From NCBI RefSeq assembly GCF_005937985.2, contig NZ_CP042172.1, positions 2,604,001 through 2,668,000 of the forward strand: a stretch of DNA of 64,000 bases, read 5' to 3'. Below are positions 45,833 to 54,137 of the stretch, piece after piece. The stretch comes from Arthrobacter sp. KBS0702 (GTDB lineage: Bacteria; Actinomycetota; Actinomycetes; Actinomycetales; Micrococcaceae). The translations under genes were made by a program, and so were the position numbers. The notes beneath the pieces are model-generated. The model was not told the origin of the DNA. It saw only the letters and a list, made by a program, of their open reading frames with translations, and did not search any database. Each line of letters begins with the position of its first letter. The stretch's first letter is position 1.

Positions 45833-46951
45833 ATGCGCCCCACGGGAACCACCGATCCGGCCCTCACCGGCCTGGACGTCAGCACCTACACGATTCCCAC
45901 CGATAACTCCGAGGCAGACGGCACCTTCGCCTGGGACGCCACCACGATGGTGGTGGTCCGGACCAGCGCCGGCGGCTGCGAAGGGCTTGGCTGGACCTAC
46001 GCTCCACCCTCTTGCGCCCAGCTGATCGCGGGATTGCTGGCGCCAGCCGTCTCCGGACGATCTGCGTGGGACACCGGAGGAGCCGCGCAGTCGATGCTGC
46101 AGGCCGTGCGCAATTCCGGCCGCAGCGGGCTCGCCGGCTACGCGATCTCCGCGGTGGACTGTGCCCTGTGGGACTTGAAAGCACGCCTGCTTCACCTTCC
46201 CCTGTACCGCCTCCTCGGAGCGGTGCGCGACGAGGTCGACATTTACGGCAGCGGCGGGTTCACCACCTACTCCCGCCAGCAACTGCAGGACCAGCTGGGG
46301 GGCTGGGTGCACGGCCAGCACATCCCACGGGTCAAAATAAAGATCGGACAGGACCGGGGGAACGCCATTCCCCAGGATTTGGAGCGCATTCGTCAGGCCA
46401 GAACCGTCATAGGAGACGACGCTGAGCTGTTCGTAGACGCCAATGGTGCCTATACGGCAAAACAAGCGGTGAGGGTTTATCAAGCGGCCGGCGACTCCAG
46501 GCTGGCGTGGTTTGAAGAGCCGGTCTCCTCCGACCACCTGGCCGGCCTGCGGACCGTCAGGGAGGCGATAGCTGCCGACGTCGCCGCGGGTGAATACGGT
46601 ACAGATCTGTTCTACTTCGAGCGCCTGTGCCGGGCCGAAGCCGTCGACTGTGTCCAGCTGGATGTTTCGCGCTGCGGCGGTATCACCCAATGGCTGCGCA
46701 TCGCAGCCGTGGTTGCAGCGCACGGGCTTCAGGTATCCGGGCACTGCGCACCGCACCTGAGCGCGCACGCAGCCGCCGCGACGGAGAACTTCCGGCATCT
46801 GGAGTGGTTCCACGACCACGTCCGGATCGAACAGACGTTCTTCGACGGGACCTTGGACCCTACGGGCGGCGCAATCATCCCCGACAAGCACTCCCCCGGC
46901 AACGGACTCACCATTCGCACGTCCGACATCGAGAAGTACCGGGTGGGCTAG
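45833..46951 (+). CDS. Enolase-superfamily enzyme (mandelate racemase/muconate lactonizing type)
   Basis: A 372-residue member of the enolase superfamily, which abstracts a proton alpha to a carboxylate. The catalytic KxK (Lys 168 and 170) is in RVKIKIG; metal ligands are Asp about 202 (FVDANGAY), Glu about 228 (WFEEP) and Glu about 254 (AAGEYG). A second base set is Asp 277 (QLDVSRCGG) with His about 304 (SGHCAPH), the D-H pattern of the mandelate racemase group. Activity may be a sugar-acid dehydratase or racemase. ATG 45833 follows the 30-residue frame and a good ribosome site. The neighbouring GMC enzyme suggests a sugar-acid route. Confidence 0.88.
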   Translation: MRPTGTTDPALTGLDVSTYTIPTDNSEADGTFAWDATTMVVVRTSAGGCEGLGWTYAPPSCAQLIAGLLAPAVSGRSAWDTGGAAQSMLQAVRNSGRSGLAGYAISAVDCALWDLKARLLHLPLYRLLGAVRDEVDIYGSGGFTTYSRQQLQDQLGGWVHGQHIPRVKIKIGQDRGNAIPQDLERIRQARTVIGDDAELFVDANGAYTAKQAVRVYQAAGDSRLAWFEEPVSSDHLAGLRTVREAIAADVAAGEYGTDLFYFERLCRAEAVDCVQLDVSRCGGITQWLRIAAVVAAHGLQVSGHCAPHLSAHAAAATENFRHLEWFHDHVRIEQTFFDGTLDPTGGAIIPDKHSPGNGLTIRTSDIEKYRVG

Positions 46952-47050
46952 GCGCACCAATACCGCAGACAGTCGGCAAGAGACAGTCGGCAAGGAGGAT
47001 AGCGCTGATGTCGGCACGAACGAGGGCCGAAGCAGGAAACAGACTGAGCC

Positions 47051-47743
47051 ATGGCTGATACTGGTACCCCTGACGCCCGCGCCGAGCACCGGTGGCCAGC
47101 GGCGATTGGACTGCTCGTCGCGCTGGGCCTGTATGCCGCGCTGCCCAGCTCCTTCCTTCCGTGGCTCAGGTATACGGTGGTCGGCGTTGGTCTGACGATG
47201 CTGATCCCACTCGTGCACCTGAATCCGCATCGGTTCCACAGGGAAACGCGGTGGTCGAAAAACGTTGCCACCGGGCAGGCGCTGCTTCTGGTCGCCGCGA
47301 ACGAGGTGGCCCTGGTACAGGTGGTCATCCGGCTCACCACTTCGGGCAACAGCGATGGCCCTGTAATCCTGCTGGCTGCGTTGCAGATCTGGGTCACCAA
47401 CATCATTGCGTTCGCCCTGGCCTTCTGGGAGATGGACCGCGGTGGCCCTGTTACCCGCCGCCACGCCGAACGCCAGGATATGCCGCCAGCAGACTTCCGG
47501 TTCCCTCAAGACGAGGACCACGACGCCATTGAGGAGGTCGCGGCTAGGTCCTCCGAGCGGACCGGGTGGGTCCCATCGTTCATCGATTACGCATACTTCT
47601 CGCTATCCAATTCCATGGCCTTCAGCCCCACCGACACTATGCCGCTGTCTACACCGGCAAAAGCCATGATGGGCGTGGAGGCAGCCGGAGCATTCGTCCT
47701 TCTGGCCCTCGTCATCTCCCGGGCCGTTTCGCTTCTCAACTGA
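47051..47743 (+). CDS. DUF1345-like integral membrane protein
   Basis: A 230-residue membrane protein with about five or six helices and a hydrophilic loop near residues 128-172. The C-terminal part YFSLSNSMAFSPTDTMPLST resembles the end of DUF1345 proteins. Conserved SNSMAFSPTDT with Asp and Thr in a helix break suggests a functional site. The fit to DUF1345 is from memory and moderate. ATG 47051; an upstream region shows no separate gene. Function unknown. Confidence 0.6.
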   Translation: MADTGTPDARAEHRWPAAIGLLVALGLYAALPSSFLPWLRYTVVGVGLTMLIPLVHLNPHRFHRETRWSKNVATGQALLLVAANEVALVQVVIRLTTSGNSDGPVILLAALQIWVTNIIAFALAFWEMDRGGPVTRRHAERQDMPPADFRFPQDEDHDAIEEVAARSSERTGWVPSFIDYAYFSLSNSMAFSPTDTMPLSTPAKAMMGVEAAGAFVLLALVISRAVSLLN

Positions 47744-48073
47744 ACGCACGGTTACGGAAGAACCTCTGGATGCAACCCGAAGCGGGACTCTTGCGCTGCG
47801 GAATTCGGCATGTCGTCTCATCGGTCAACGGTTGCCGCCGGCTGAACCGCAACGTTTCATCCCCGATCACTCCAACTTTCCCTACGGACGCATCTCACCC
47901 ATCCAGTTCGGGACGATCCAGATCTTTCGGGGCTGGCTGCCGTTGCGCAAATCCTTCGTCAAGACCATGCTCAGTTGTTGATCGCGTCGCCCGCCAGACG
48001 CTTTCCCCAGGGGAATCTGGCCGTTCCCTCGATTGACCCTAAGACCTACTCCTGGGCATCGTTTCGCCTCGAG
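47744..48073. other. Intergenic region between convergent genes, nothing recognised
   Basis: No supported gene or clear terminator. A few short frames exist but none has a ribosome site or known motif. Confidence 0.4.
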
Positions 48074-49030
48074 TCAGACAAGGCGGCGCCGGTCGTGCGC
48101 GGCTGTGTTCTGAACTACATTGGCGCGACCGTAGGAGCCGAGCTTCTCGACCGCATAGTCGAGCAGGGCCGCGGCGCGCGACGTAAGGATCATGTCCTCG
48201 GGCCAGATGCCCACGACGCGGGAAAGGGTTACCGGCGGGTCGAAGGGGCGGACGGCGACCGGCCGCCCCTCGGCACTCATGGGGAGCACGTTGGGCCTGG
48301 ACATGAGCAGGCCGTAGCCCACGCCGCGGCCCACGAGCGCCTCGACAAGACCGATCTGGGTGACCCGGGCCGCGATCCTGGGCTCCAGCCCACGCGCCGC
48401 GAACGCCTCGACTATGTTGATGGTGCTCGGGGCTGCGTCGTAGAGGATCAGTGGCTCGCCTGCGAGGTCGGTGAGATCCACGGTGCTTCCCGCCGCGAGC
48501 GGGTGGTCCGGATGCAGGTGGGCCTCGAGCTCAGTCGGGTAGATCTCGCGGCGACGGTATCCGACGGGGAGGAACCTTTCGTACATGATGGCCACATCGA
48601 GGCGTCCCGACTGGAGCGCTGGTAAAAGGTCGTCGGTGCTCCCCACTGTGATCTCGAGGTCCACCCCGGGGTGCCTCCGCGGGAAGCCTTCGAGTAGCTC
48701 GGGCACCACGCTCGTGGCGAAGCTCGCGTAGCAGCCAAGCTTAACGGGACCCCGCAGCTCCTCCCCCGGGCCCGAGCCCAGGACGAGCTCGCGTGTGTCC
48801 GCGAGGATCCGGCGGGCATGCATTGCAAAGTTCTGCCCCGCAGGAGTCAGTGTCAGCCCTCGGGCCTTGCGGCGCACGCATAGCTGCTCCCCGACAGTCT
48901 TTTCTAGCCCCGTTACGGCCTGGGACAACGCCGACTCCGAGATATGCAGATGCGCTGCCGCGGCACTGAGCGTAGTGAAGTTTGGCAAGGCTGCGAACAA
49001 CTCGAGCTGCCTCAAGCTCACATCGGCCAT
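48074..49030 (-). CDS. LysR-family transcriptional regulator
   Basis: A 318-residue LysR-type regulator. The N-terminal helix-turn-helix (about 2-60) is SLRQLELFAALPNFTTLSAA with SESALSQAVTGLEKTVGEQL; the effector-binding domain follows (GPVKLGCYASFATSVVPELL, YPTELEAHLHPDHPLAAGS). ATG 49030 has GGAGGTGA just upstream. It is divergent from the MFS transporter with about 130 bases between; it probably regulates that operon in response to an aromatic or other metabolite. Confidence 0.9.
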   Translation of the reverse strand: MADVSLRQLELFAALPNFTTLSAAAAHLHISESALSQAVTGLEKTVGEQLCVRRKARGLTLTPAGQNFAMHARRILADTRELVLGSGPGEELRGPVKLGCYASFATSVVPELLEGFPRRHPGVDLEITVGSTDDLLPALQSGRLDVAIMYERFLPVGYRRREIYPTELEAHLHPDHPLAAGSTVDLTDLAGEPLILYDAAPSTINIVEAFAARGLEPRIAARVTQIGLVEALVGRGVGYGLLMSRPNVLPMSAEGRPVAVRPFDPPVTLSRVVGIWPEDMILTSRAAALLDYAVEKLGSYGRANVVQNTAAHDRRRLV

Positions 49031-49073
49031 GTTCACCTCCACATGGATAGACCTTCTTAAGTAAAACAGGACT

Positions 49074-49108
49074 ACATCCACACATTACTGACATTTACAT
49101 GAGGATGT
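49074..49108. promoter_or_regulatory. Candidate LysR-binding inverted repeat
   Basis: ACATCC at 49074-49079 and GGATGT at 49103-49108 form an inverted repeat with a 23-base spacer in the LysR/MFS intergenic region. A LysR site is expected here; this is the best pair I can see. Confidence 0.35.
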
Positions 49109-49161
49109 GAATTGGCTCACCATAAAGCATCCGATTCGCCCGCACTCCTACTAGGACAGCA

Positions 49162-50541
49162 ATGACCCCCTCAACTGCCGTTAGCAATCCGGCCACGCAG
49201 CGTCGCGTCGCGCTTGCGACGATTATCGGCACCACGATCGAGTGGTACGACTTCTTCATCTACGCGCTAGGCGCAGGACTCGTGTTCGCCCAACTCTTCT
49301 TCAAGCCTGCCGGCGAGGACATAGGGCTCCTGCTCTCCTTCGCCACGGTCGGCGTCTCCTTCCTCTTCCGCCCGCTCGGCGCGTTTCTTGCGGGGCACTA
49401 CGGCGACATAATCGGCCGCCGTGCCATGCTGGTCCTAACGCTCATCCTCATGGGGACGGCCACGACACTAATCGGCGCCCTGCCCACGTTCGCGCAGATC
49501 GGCATCGCAGCGCCGATCCTCCTGCTCTTCCTCCGCATCCTCCAAGGCGTCTCCGCCGGCGGCGAATGGGGTGGCGCCGTCCTCATGGTCGTCGAGCACG
49601 CTCCTGCGGACCGCCGCGGCCGCGCTGGCGCCTTGCCGCAGGTCGGTGTCCCGCTCGGCTTTCTCCTCGCTTCGGGCGTGATGGCCCTGATGACCGGCGT
49701 CGTCTCCCCTGGACAGGCCTTCCTCGAATGGGGCTGGCGCGTGCCTTTCCTGCTAAGCATCGTGCTTATCGTCGTCGGCTATCTGGTCCGCCGCTCCGTT
49801 GAGGAGAGCCCCGTGTTCGCTGAGATCGCCGAGCGCGGCCAGCAGACCAAGTCCCCCGTCGCGGTCCTCTTCAAGCGGCACTGGCACCTCGTGATACTCG
49901 CCGCGCTTGTGTTCGTGGGCAACAACGCCGTGGGCTATATGACCACCGGCGGATTCCTCCAGAGCTACGCCACCGGAAAGCTCAAGATAGACACCACGGC
50001 GATGCTCATCGCGTCCGCGGTCGCCTCGGCGGCGTGGTTCGTCGCGACGCTCATTGCAGGGCGCCTTGCCGACTCATTCGGTCGGCGGAACACCCTCCTC
50101 ATCGGCTTCGCGGTGCAGGCCGTGATGGCCTTCCCACTGTTCTGGCTCGTCAACACCGCGACGCTCCCCGGGCTCTACGCCGGGCTGATCCTGCTCTCGA
50201 TCGGCCTCGGGCTCACGTACGGGCCACTGGCGGCGTGGTACACCGAAATCTTCCCGGCCTCCGTCCGCTTCTCGGGAGTGGCCATCCCCTACGCGATTGG
50301 GTCCATCCTCGGCGGGGCGTTCGCGCCCACAATCGCCCAAGCCCTGCTGCAGGCCACCGGAACCACGACCGCAGTCTCGTGGTACATCCTCGTAGCCACC
50401 CTCATCGGGGCCGCGGCGACGCTGTGCCTGCGCGACCGGCGCGGCATCCCCCTCGGCCCGGACTACGAGGCCGAGCAGGCCAGCGGCGCCACGATGTTCG
50501 CCCCGAACGGGGCCCACAGGGAGGTTGGGGCGAAGCAGTAG
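49162..50541 (+). CDS. MFS transporter, metabolite:H+ symporter (MHS) subfamily
   Basis: A 459-residue, 12-helix major facilitator of the MHS subfamily. The N-terminus ATIIGTTIEWYDFFIYALGA is typical of this group; the loop motif GHYGDIIGRRAML lies between helices 2 and 3, and GVSAGGEWGGAVLMVVEH is the MHS family signature. These transporters import organic and aromatic acids with protons. ATG 49162. It is the first gene of an operon with the FAD monooxygenase and the NADP-binding protein. Confidence 0.9.
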   Translation: MTPSTAVSNPATQRRVALATIIGTTIEWYDFFIYALGAGLVFAQLFFKPAGEDIGLLLSFATVGVSFLFRPLGAFLAGHYGDIIGRRAMLVLTLILMGTATTLIGALPTFAQIGIAAPILLLFLRILQGVSAGGEWGGAVLMVVEHAPADRRGRAGALPQVGVPLGFLLASGVMALMTGVVSPGQAFLEWGWRVPFLLSIVLIVVGYLVRRSVEESPVFAEIAERGQQTKSPVAVLFKRHWHLVILAALVFVGNNAVGYMTTGGFLQSYATGKLKIDTTAMLIASAVASAAWFVATLIAGRLADSFGRRNTLLIGFAVQAVMAFPLFWLVNTATLPGLYAGLILLSIGLGLTYGPLAAWYTEIFPASVRFSGVAIPYAIGSILGGAFAPTIAQALLQATGTTTAVSWYILVATLIGAAATLCLRDRRGIPLGPDYEAEQASGATMFAPNGAHREVGAKQ

Positions 50542-50651
50542 CAACCACGTTACCCATCCGCCGTGACGTCCAGGGAACTGTTCAGCATGTCGTCATGGCC
50601 TCTTGATAGCCCGCAAATTCAAGGATTACTTAACGTGGTCGAGGAGAACTA

Positions 50652-51863
50652 ATGGTAAATCACACCACCAGAGTCGCGGTCATTGGCGCGGGGATGGGCG
50701 GCCTCACCGCTGCGATTGCGCTTACGAGGATCGCCGGTGTCCACGTCACGGTATTCGAACAGGCAAAAAAGCTGGGTGACGTGGGCGCGGGCGTCACCGT
50801 CGCCCCGAACGGACAACGCGTTCTCGACAAACTCGGCGTGCTTGAACAGGTCAAGCACGCAGGGGCTACCCCTGACGGACACGGCGTCTACTTGGACGCA
50901 ATGGGCAATCTGGTTGCCGAAGCAGCCTGGGAAGACTCAGCAAAGCGGTATCGAAATATCGGCATGTACAGGCCCGACCTGGTCAACGTTTTGTCTCGCG
51001 AGGTCGCACCTGACACGATCCACCTTGGCCATCGTCTGACCTCGATTCAAGCGCTAGACAGGGGCGTCTGCGTGGGCTTCGAGAACGGCGTAAACAGTGA
51101 GTTTGATGCTGTGGTGGGTGCGGACGGCGTCCACTCAGTGGTACGGGATGCCCTGATGCGAGCCCCCGCACCCGTCTACTCCGGATTCATCGCATTTCGC
51201 GGGGTACTTGACGCAGCCCTCCTTCCCGACGACTGGCCCATGATCAGCCAGGTATGGATGGGTGAGGGAAAGCACTTCATGTGCTACCCGCTGCAGCAGC
51301 GCAAGTTGTTTAACTATGTCGGGTTCGTACCCAGTGACAGGCCTCTTAAAGAGAGCTGGTCGGCGCCGGGGCACGTGAGCGAACTCGCCGCCGAGTTTGA
51401 GGGTGAGAAATGGGACCCGAAGCTACGCCACTTCGTTCAACTCATCGACAAGACCTTCTGGTGGGGCCTCTACGACCACGAGCCCCTCACCAATTGGTCG
51501 CGAGGGCGCGTCACGTTGCTCGGCGACGCAGCACACACCATGCTGCCCCACGCGGGCCAGGGAGTGAACCAAGCAATGGAGGACAGCATTACTCTCGCCT
51601 TTTTCCTCAGGGAGGCCGAAAGCGCCGATGGAATTGCCGAAGCTTTCAAGCGCTACACCGCCGTTCGAATGCAACGCACGGCGATCTTGCAGAACAGCTC
51701 TCGCAGAAGCGGCTCGCAGTTCGACGCGCGGAATGAGTTTGAGGACACCAAGAAGCGTGACGCTGACTTGCGCGCAGGACGTGACTTCCGCCGAAGTGTG
51801 CTCTTCGACTTCGACGCGGTGGCAGCCGCCGAAAAGGCACTCAAACGATTCAGGAGGATTTAG
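50652..51863 (+). CDS. FAD-dependent aromatic-acid monooxygenase
   Basis: A 403-residue flavin monooxygenase of the class A (PHBH-like) type. GxGxxG is in VIGAGMGGLTAAIALT (about 10-25), the DG motif in VVGADGVHSVVRDAL, and the GD motif in LLGDAAHTMLPHAGQGVNQA (about 289-308). It resembles salicylate 1-hydroxylase and 3-hydroxybenzoate 6-hydroxylase; the precise substrate is not decidable. ATG 50652 with GAGGAG 5-10 bases before. Stop and next ATG are 5 bases apart. Confidence 0.88.
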   Translation: MVNHTTRVAVIGAGMGGLTAAIALTRIAGVHVTVFEQAKKLGDVGAGVTVAPNGQRVLDKLGVLEQVKHAGATPDGHGVYLDAMGNLVAEAAWEDSAKRYRNIGMYRPDLVNVLSREVAPDTIHLGHRLTSIQALDRGVCVGFENGVNSEFDAVVGADGVHSVVRDALMRAPAPVYSGFIAFRGVLDAALLPDDWPMISQVWMGEGKHFMCYPLQQRKLFNYVGFVPSDRPLKESWSAPGHVSELAAEFEGEKWDPKLRHFVQLIDKTFWWGLYDHEPLTNWSRGRVTLLGDAAHTMLPHAGQGVNQAMEDSITLAFFLREAESADGIAEAFKRYTAVRMQRTAILQNSSRRSGSQFDARNEFEDTKKRDADLRAGRDFRRSVLFDFDAVAAAEKALKRFRRI

Positions 51864-51868
51864 TTCGC

Positions 51869-52492
51869 ATGACATCGATCAGCATCATTGGCACCGGCAA
51901 GATGGGCTCAGCAATTGCCGAAGTATCGGCGCGAGCCGGGGCGAGTATCCAAATTATCAGGCGCAGGACGGGGGCTGGCTCGGCCGCGGAGCGCTCCGAC
52001 GCGGAATATGGGTTTGTCGGCGATGAACTCACAGGTGACCTCGTCGTCCTCGCCGTTCCCTATGAAGCCTACCCGGATGTTCTTGAGCACTATCGCGATC
52101 GGCTCAGCGGCAAGGTCGTCATCGATATCAGCAACCCCATCGATTTCACCACGTACGATGAGCTGCTGGTCCCACCGGACTCCTCCACTGCGGTTGAACT
52201 TTCCAAGGCCCTCCCGGCAGGCGTGGCAGTCGTGAAAGCGTTCAACGTCAATCTCGGCGACACGCTCAGCACCGGCACCAATGGCACAACGCGCACGACT
52301 GTCCTGTTCGCCGGAGACGACCCAGAGGCGAAAATAGCAGTCGCTGCCCTCCTCGAAGGCGCAGGACTCCGGGCGGTCGACGCCGGCCCTCTTTCGCGTG
52401 CAAGGGAACTCGAGGCGATGGGCTTTCTCCAGATCGTCTTGGCAGCAATCGGGAAGACAAGATATGAGTCCGGATTTGCACTGTTGCCGTGA
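51869..52492 (+). CDS. NADP-binding F420-reductase-like oxidoreductase
   Basis: A 207-residue protein of the NADPH-dependent F420 reductase / pyrroline-5-carboxylate-reductase-like family. The Rossmann motif is ISIIGTGKMGSAIAEVSARA (about 4-23); DLVVLAVPYEAYPDVLEHY and VIDISNPIDFTTYDEL are the typical core. A direct role with the monooxygenase is plausible (NADPH supply or reduction of a product), but that is inference. ATG 51869, tightly coupled to the upstream gene. It ends the islet 3 operon. Confidence 0.82.
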   Translation: MTSISIIGTGKMGSAIAEVSARAGASIQIIRRRTGAGSAAERSDAEYGFVGDELTGDLVVLAVPYEAYPDVLEHYRDRLSGKVVIDISNPIDFTTYDELLVPPDSSTAVELSKALPAGVAVVKAFNVNLGDTLSTGTNGTTRTTVLFAGDDPEAKIAVAALLEGAGLRAVDAGPLSRARELEAMGFLQIVLAAIGKTRYESGFALLP

Positions 52493-52858
52493 GCGGAAGC
52501 GGGGATCTGGCCCGTCAGACCCGGGGCTGGTTCATGGACGCCATCGGCCACCCGGACCAGCCGCACGCATCGCCTACGGCGCCGTGGAGCCTTCGGCCCC
52601 GGGGTGCCGACCTTAGGCTCAGCGGGCAGGGGGGCGTTCCTACGGCGCCCGGTCGACAGGAGAGAGAAAGCCACCACAAAATAGCCCGAACAGACATCGG
52701 CACAGTGGACGGTGCCCGGCTCACCGAACGGCTTCTGCCCCGATGAGCCGAAAGCCCCTCCCGCCCGCCACCGGCAGCGAAGGCCCCGGGGAGCCGTGCA
52801 AGCCAGACGCCAGTGGACTCACCCATCGCAAGCACCAATGCCCGTCCCCAGAAAGCGA
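52493..52858. other. Right end of the island, no supported gene
   Basis: A frame from about 52493 is present but lacks a ribosome site and known motif. Nothing else is recognised before the ychF terminator. Confidence 0.4.
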
Positions 52859-52891
52859 ATGGCCGCTAAGAACACGGTTCTTAGCGGCCAT
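52859..52891 (-). terminator. ychF terminator stem-loop (copied near 29.2 kb)
   Basis: A 15-bp perfect stem (52859-52873 with 52877-52891) and 3-base loop lie 27 bases after the ychF stop. A near-identical stem-loop lies at 29214-29249. Confidence 0.8.
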
Positions 52892-52918
52892 CGCAAAAGT
52901 TCCCAGGGCGGTCAGGAC

Positions 52919-54004
52919 CTACACATTGAAGCGGAACTCCACCACGTCGCCGTCGGCCATGATGTATTCCTTGCCTTCGATCCGGACCTTGCCGCGGGCT
53001 TTCGCCTCGGCCATGGAGCCGGCTTCGATCAGGTCGTCAAAGGAGACCACTTCGGCCTTGATGAAGCCACGCTGGAAGTCGGAGTGGATGACACCGGCGG
53101 CCTGGGGAGCCGTGTCGCCCTGGTGGATCGTCCAGGCGCGGGTCTCCTTGGGGCCGGCGGTCAGGTAGGTCTGCAGCCCCAGCGTGTGGAACCCGACGCG
53201 GGCCAGCTGGTCGAGGCCGGACTCGTCCTGGCCATTCATCTCGAGCATTTCGCGCGCCTCTTCCTCGTCCAGTTCAACGAGGTCTGACTCGAGCTTGGCG
53301 TCAAGGAAAATGCAGTCCGCCGGCGCCACCATCGCGCGCAGCTCCGCCTGCTTTTCGGGGTTTCCAAGGATGCCCTCGTCCGCATTGAAGACGTAGATGA
53401 AGGGCTTGGCGGTGAGCAGGCCGAGCTCCTTCAGGTGCTCCATCTCCAGCTTGTCGCTCTTGATCGAGGAGAAGATGGTGTCGCCGCGCTCCAGCACAGC
53501 CTGGGCAGCCTTGACCGCGGCCAGCTCGGCGGCTTCGCGCTTCTTGATTTTGACTTCTTTTTCGATCCGGGGGACGGCCTTCTCGATGGTCTGGAGGTCC
53601 GCGAGGATCAGCTCGGTGTTGATGGTCTCCATGTCCGAGCGCGGGTCGACCTTGCCGTCGACGTGGATGACGTCGGGGTCATCGAACACGCGGACAACCT
53701 GCGCGATCGCCTCGGCCTCACGGATGTTCGCCAGGAACTGGTTACCCAGGCCTTCACCCTCGGAGGCGCCCTTGACAATGCCGGCGATGTCCACGAAGGA
53801 CACGGCGGCCGGCAGCAGGCGCGCCGAGCCGAAGATCTCGGCCAGCTTCGCGAGCCGCGGGTCAGGCAGGTTCACGACGCCAACGTTGGGCTCGATCGTG
53901 GCGAACGGGTAGTTCGCCGCGAGCACCTGATTGCGGGTCAGTGCGTTGAAAAGGGTTGATTTGCCGACGTTGGGCAGTCCGACGATGCCAATAGTAAGAG
54001 CCAC
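52919..54004 (-). CDS. ychF: Redox-regulated ATPase YchF (Obg family); 3' end is the native att-like copy D
   Basis: A 361-residue Obg-family P-loop protein, the usual YchF length; YchF binds ATP and ribosomes and affects stress responses. G1 is GLPNVGKST (about 9-17), G3 is [21 protein letters not shown]4-like YVFNADEG, and the C-terminal TGS domain ends [10 protein letters not shown]. The start is GTG 54004. A TAGAAT box at 54013-54018 lies so close that the mRNA is probably leaderless. The last eight codons recur as copies A-C in the island. Confidence 0.95.
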   Translation of the reverse strand: MALTIGIVGLPNVGKSTLFNALTRNQVLAANYPFATIEPNVGVVNLPDPRLAKLAEIFGSARLLPAAVSFVDIAGIVKGASEGEGLGNQFLANIREAEAIAQVVRVFDDPDVIHVDGKVDPRSDMETINTELILADLQTIEKAVPRIEKEVKIKKREAAELAAVKAAQAVLERGDTIFSSIKSDKLEMEHLKELGLLTAKPFIYVFNADEGILGNPEKQAELRAMVAPADCIFLDAKLESDLVELDEEEAREMLEMNGQDESGLDQLARVGFHTLGLQTYLTAGPKETRAWTIHQGDTAPQAAGVIHSDFQRGFIKAEVVSFDDLIEAGSMAEAKARGKVRIEGKEYIMADGDVVEFRFNV

Positions 54005-54012
54005 GAGTATTG

Positions 54013-54018
54013 ATTCTA
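54013..54018 (-). promoter_or_regulatory. Likely -10 box for a leaderless ychF mRNA
   Basis: TAGAAT on the minus strand ends 8 bases before the GTG start, which would place transcription start at or next to the first codon. No Shine-Dalgarno is seen before the GTG. Confidence 0.5.
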
Positions 54019-54137
54019 CCGGTAAACCGCCCGGTCCCCTGCGGCGGAGGGGCGCTGTTCGCCGTCGGCGCCGCCCGGAGCGCCGCGTTCCGTGCGTCCT
54101 CGGCAAAACTGTCAGGGCTGCGTGCCAGAGTGAAGGC

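Larger units (their letters stand above)
29214..52921. mobile_element. Composite genomic island at the 3' end of ychF
   Basis: About 23.7 kb bounded by ychF 3'-end copies A (29276) and D (native, 52919), both preceded by the same stem-loop. Two more copies, B (32896) and C (34548), divide it into islets of about 3.6, 1.65 and 18.4 kb. Copies A, B and C share an extra right-hand arm (TTCCGTCAC, GAGTAACC). No integrase, excisionase or mobilisation gene is seen inside, so the elements are probably immobile relics or depend on a recombinase elsewhere. That this arose by site-specific integration is inferred from the repeats. Confidence 0.65.

Noticed and set aside
45623..47521. Long minus-strand frame of over 600 codons
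   Set aside because: It mirrors the enolase-superfamily and DUF1345-like genes and has no protein motifs of its own.
29214..52921. A tRNA gene as the island attachment site
   Set aside because: No tRNA is seen at either boundary; the direct repeat lies in the ychF coding end instead.
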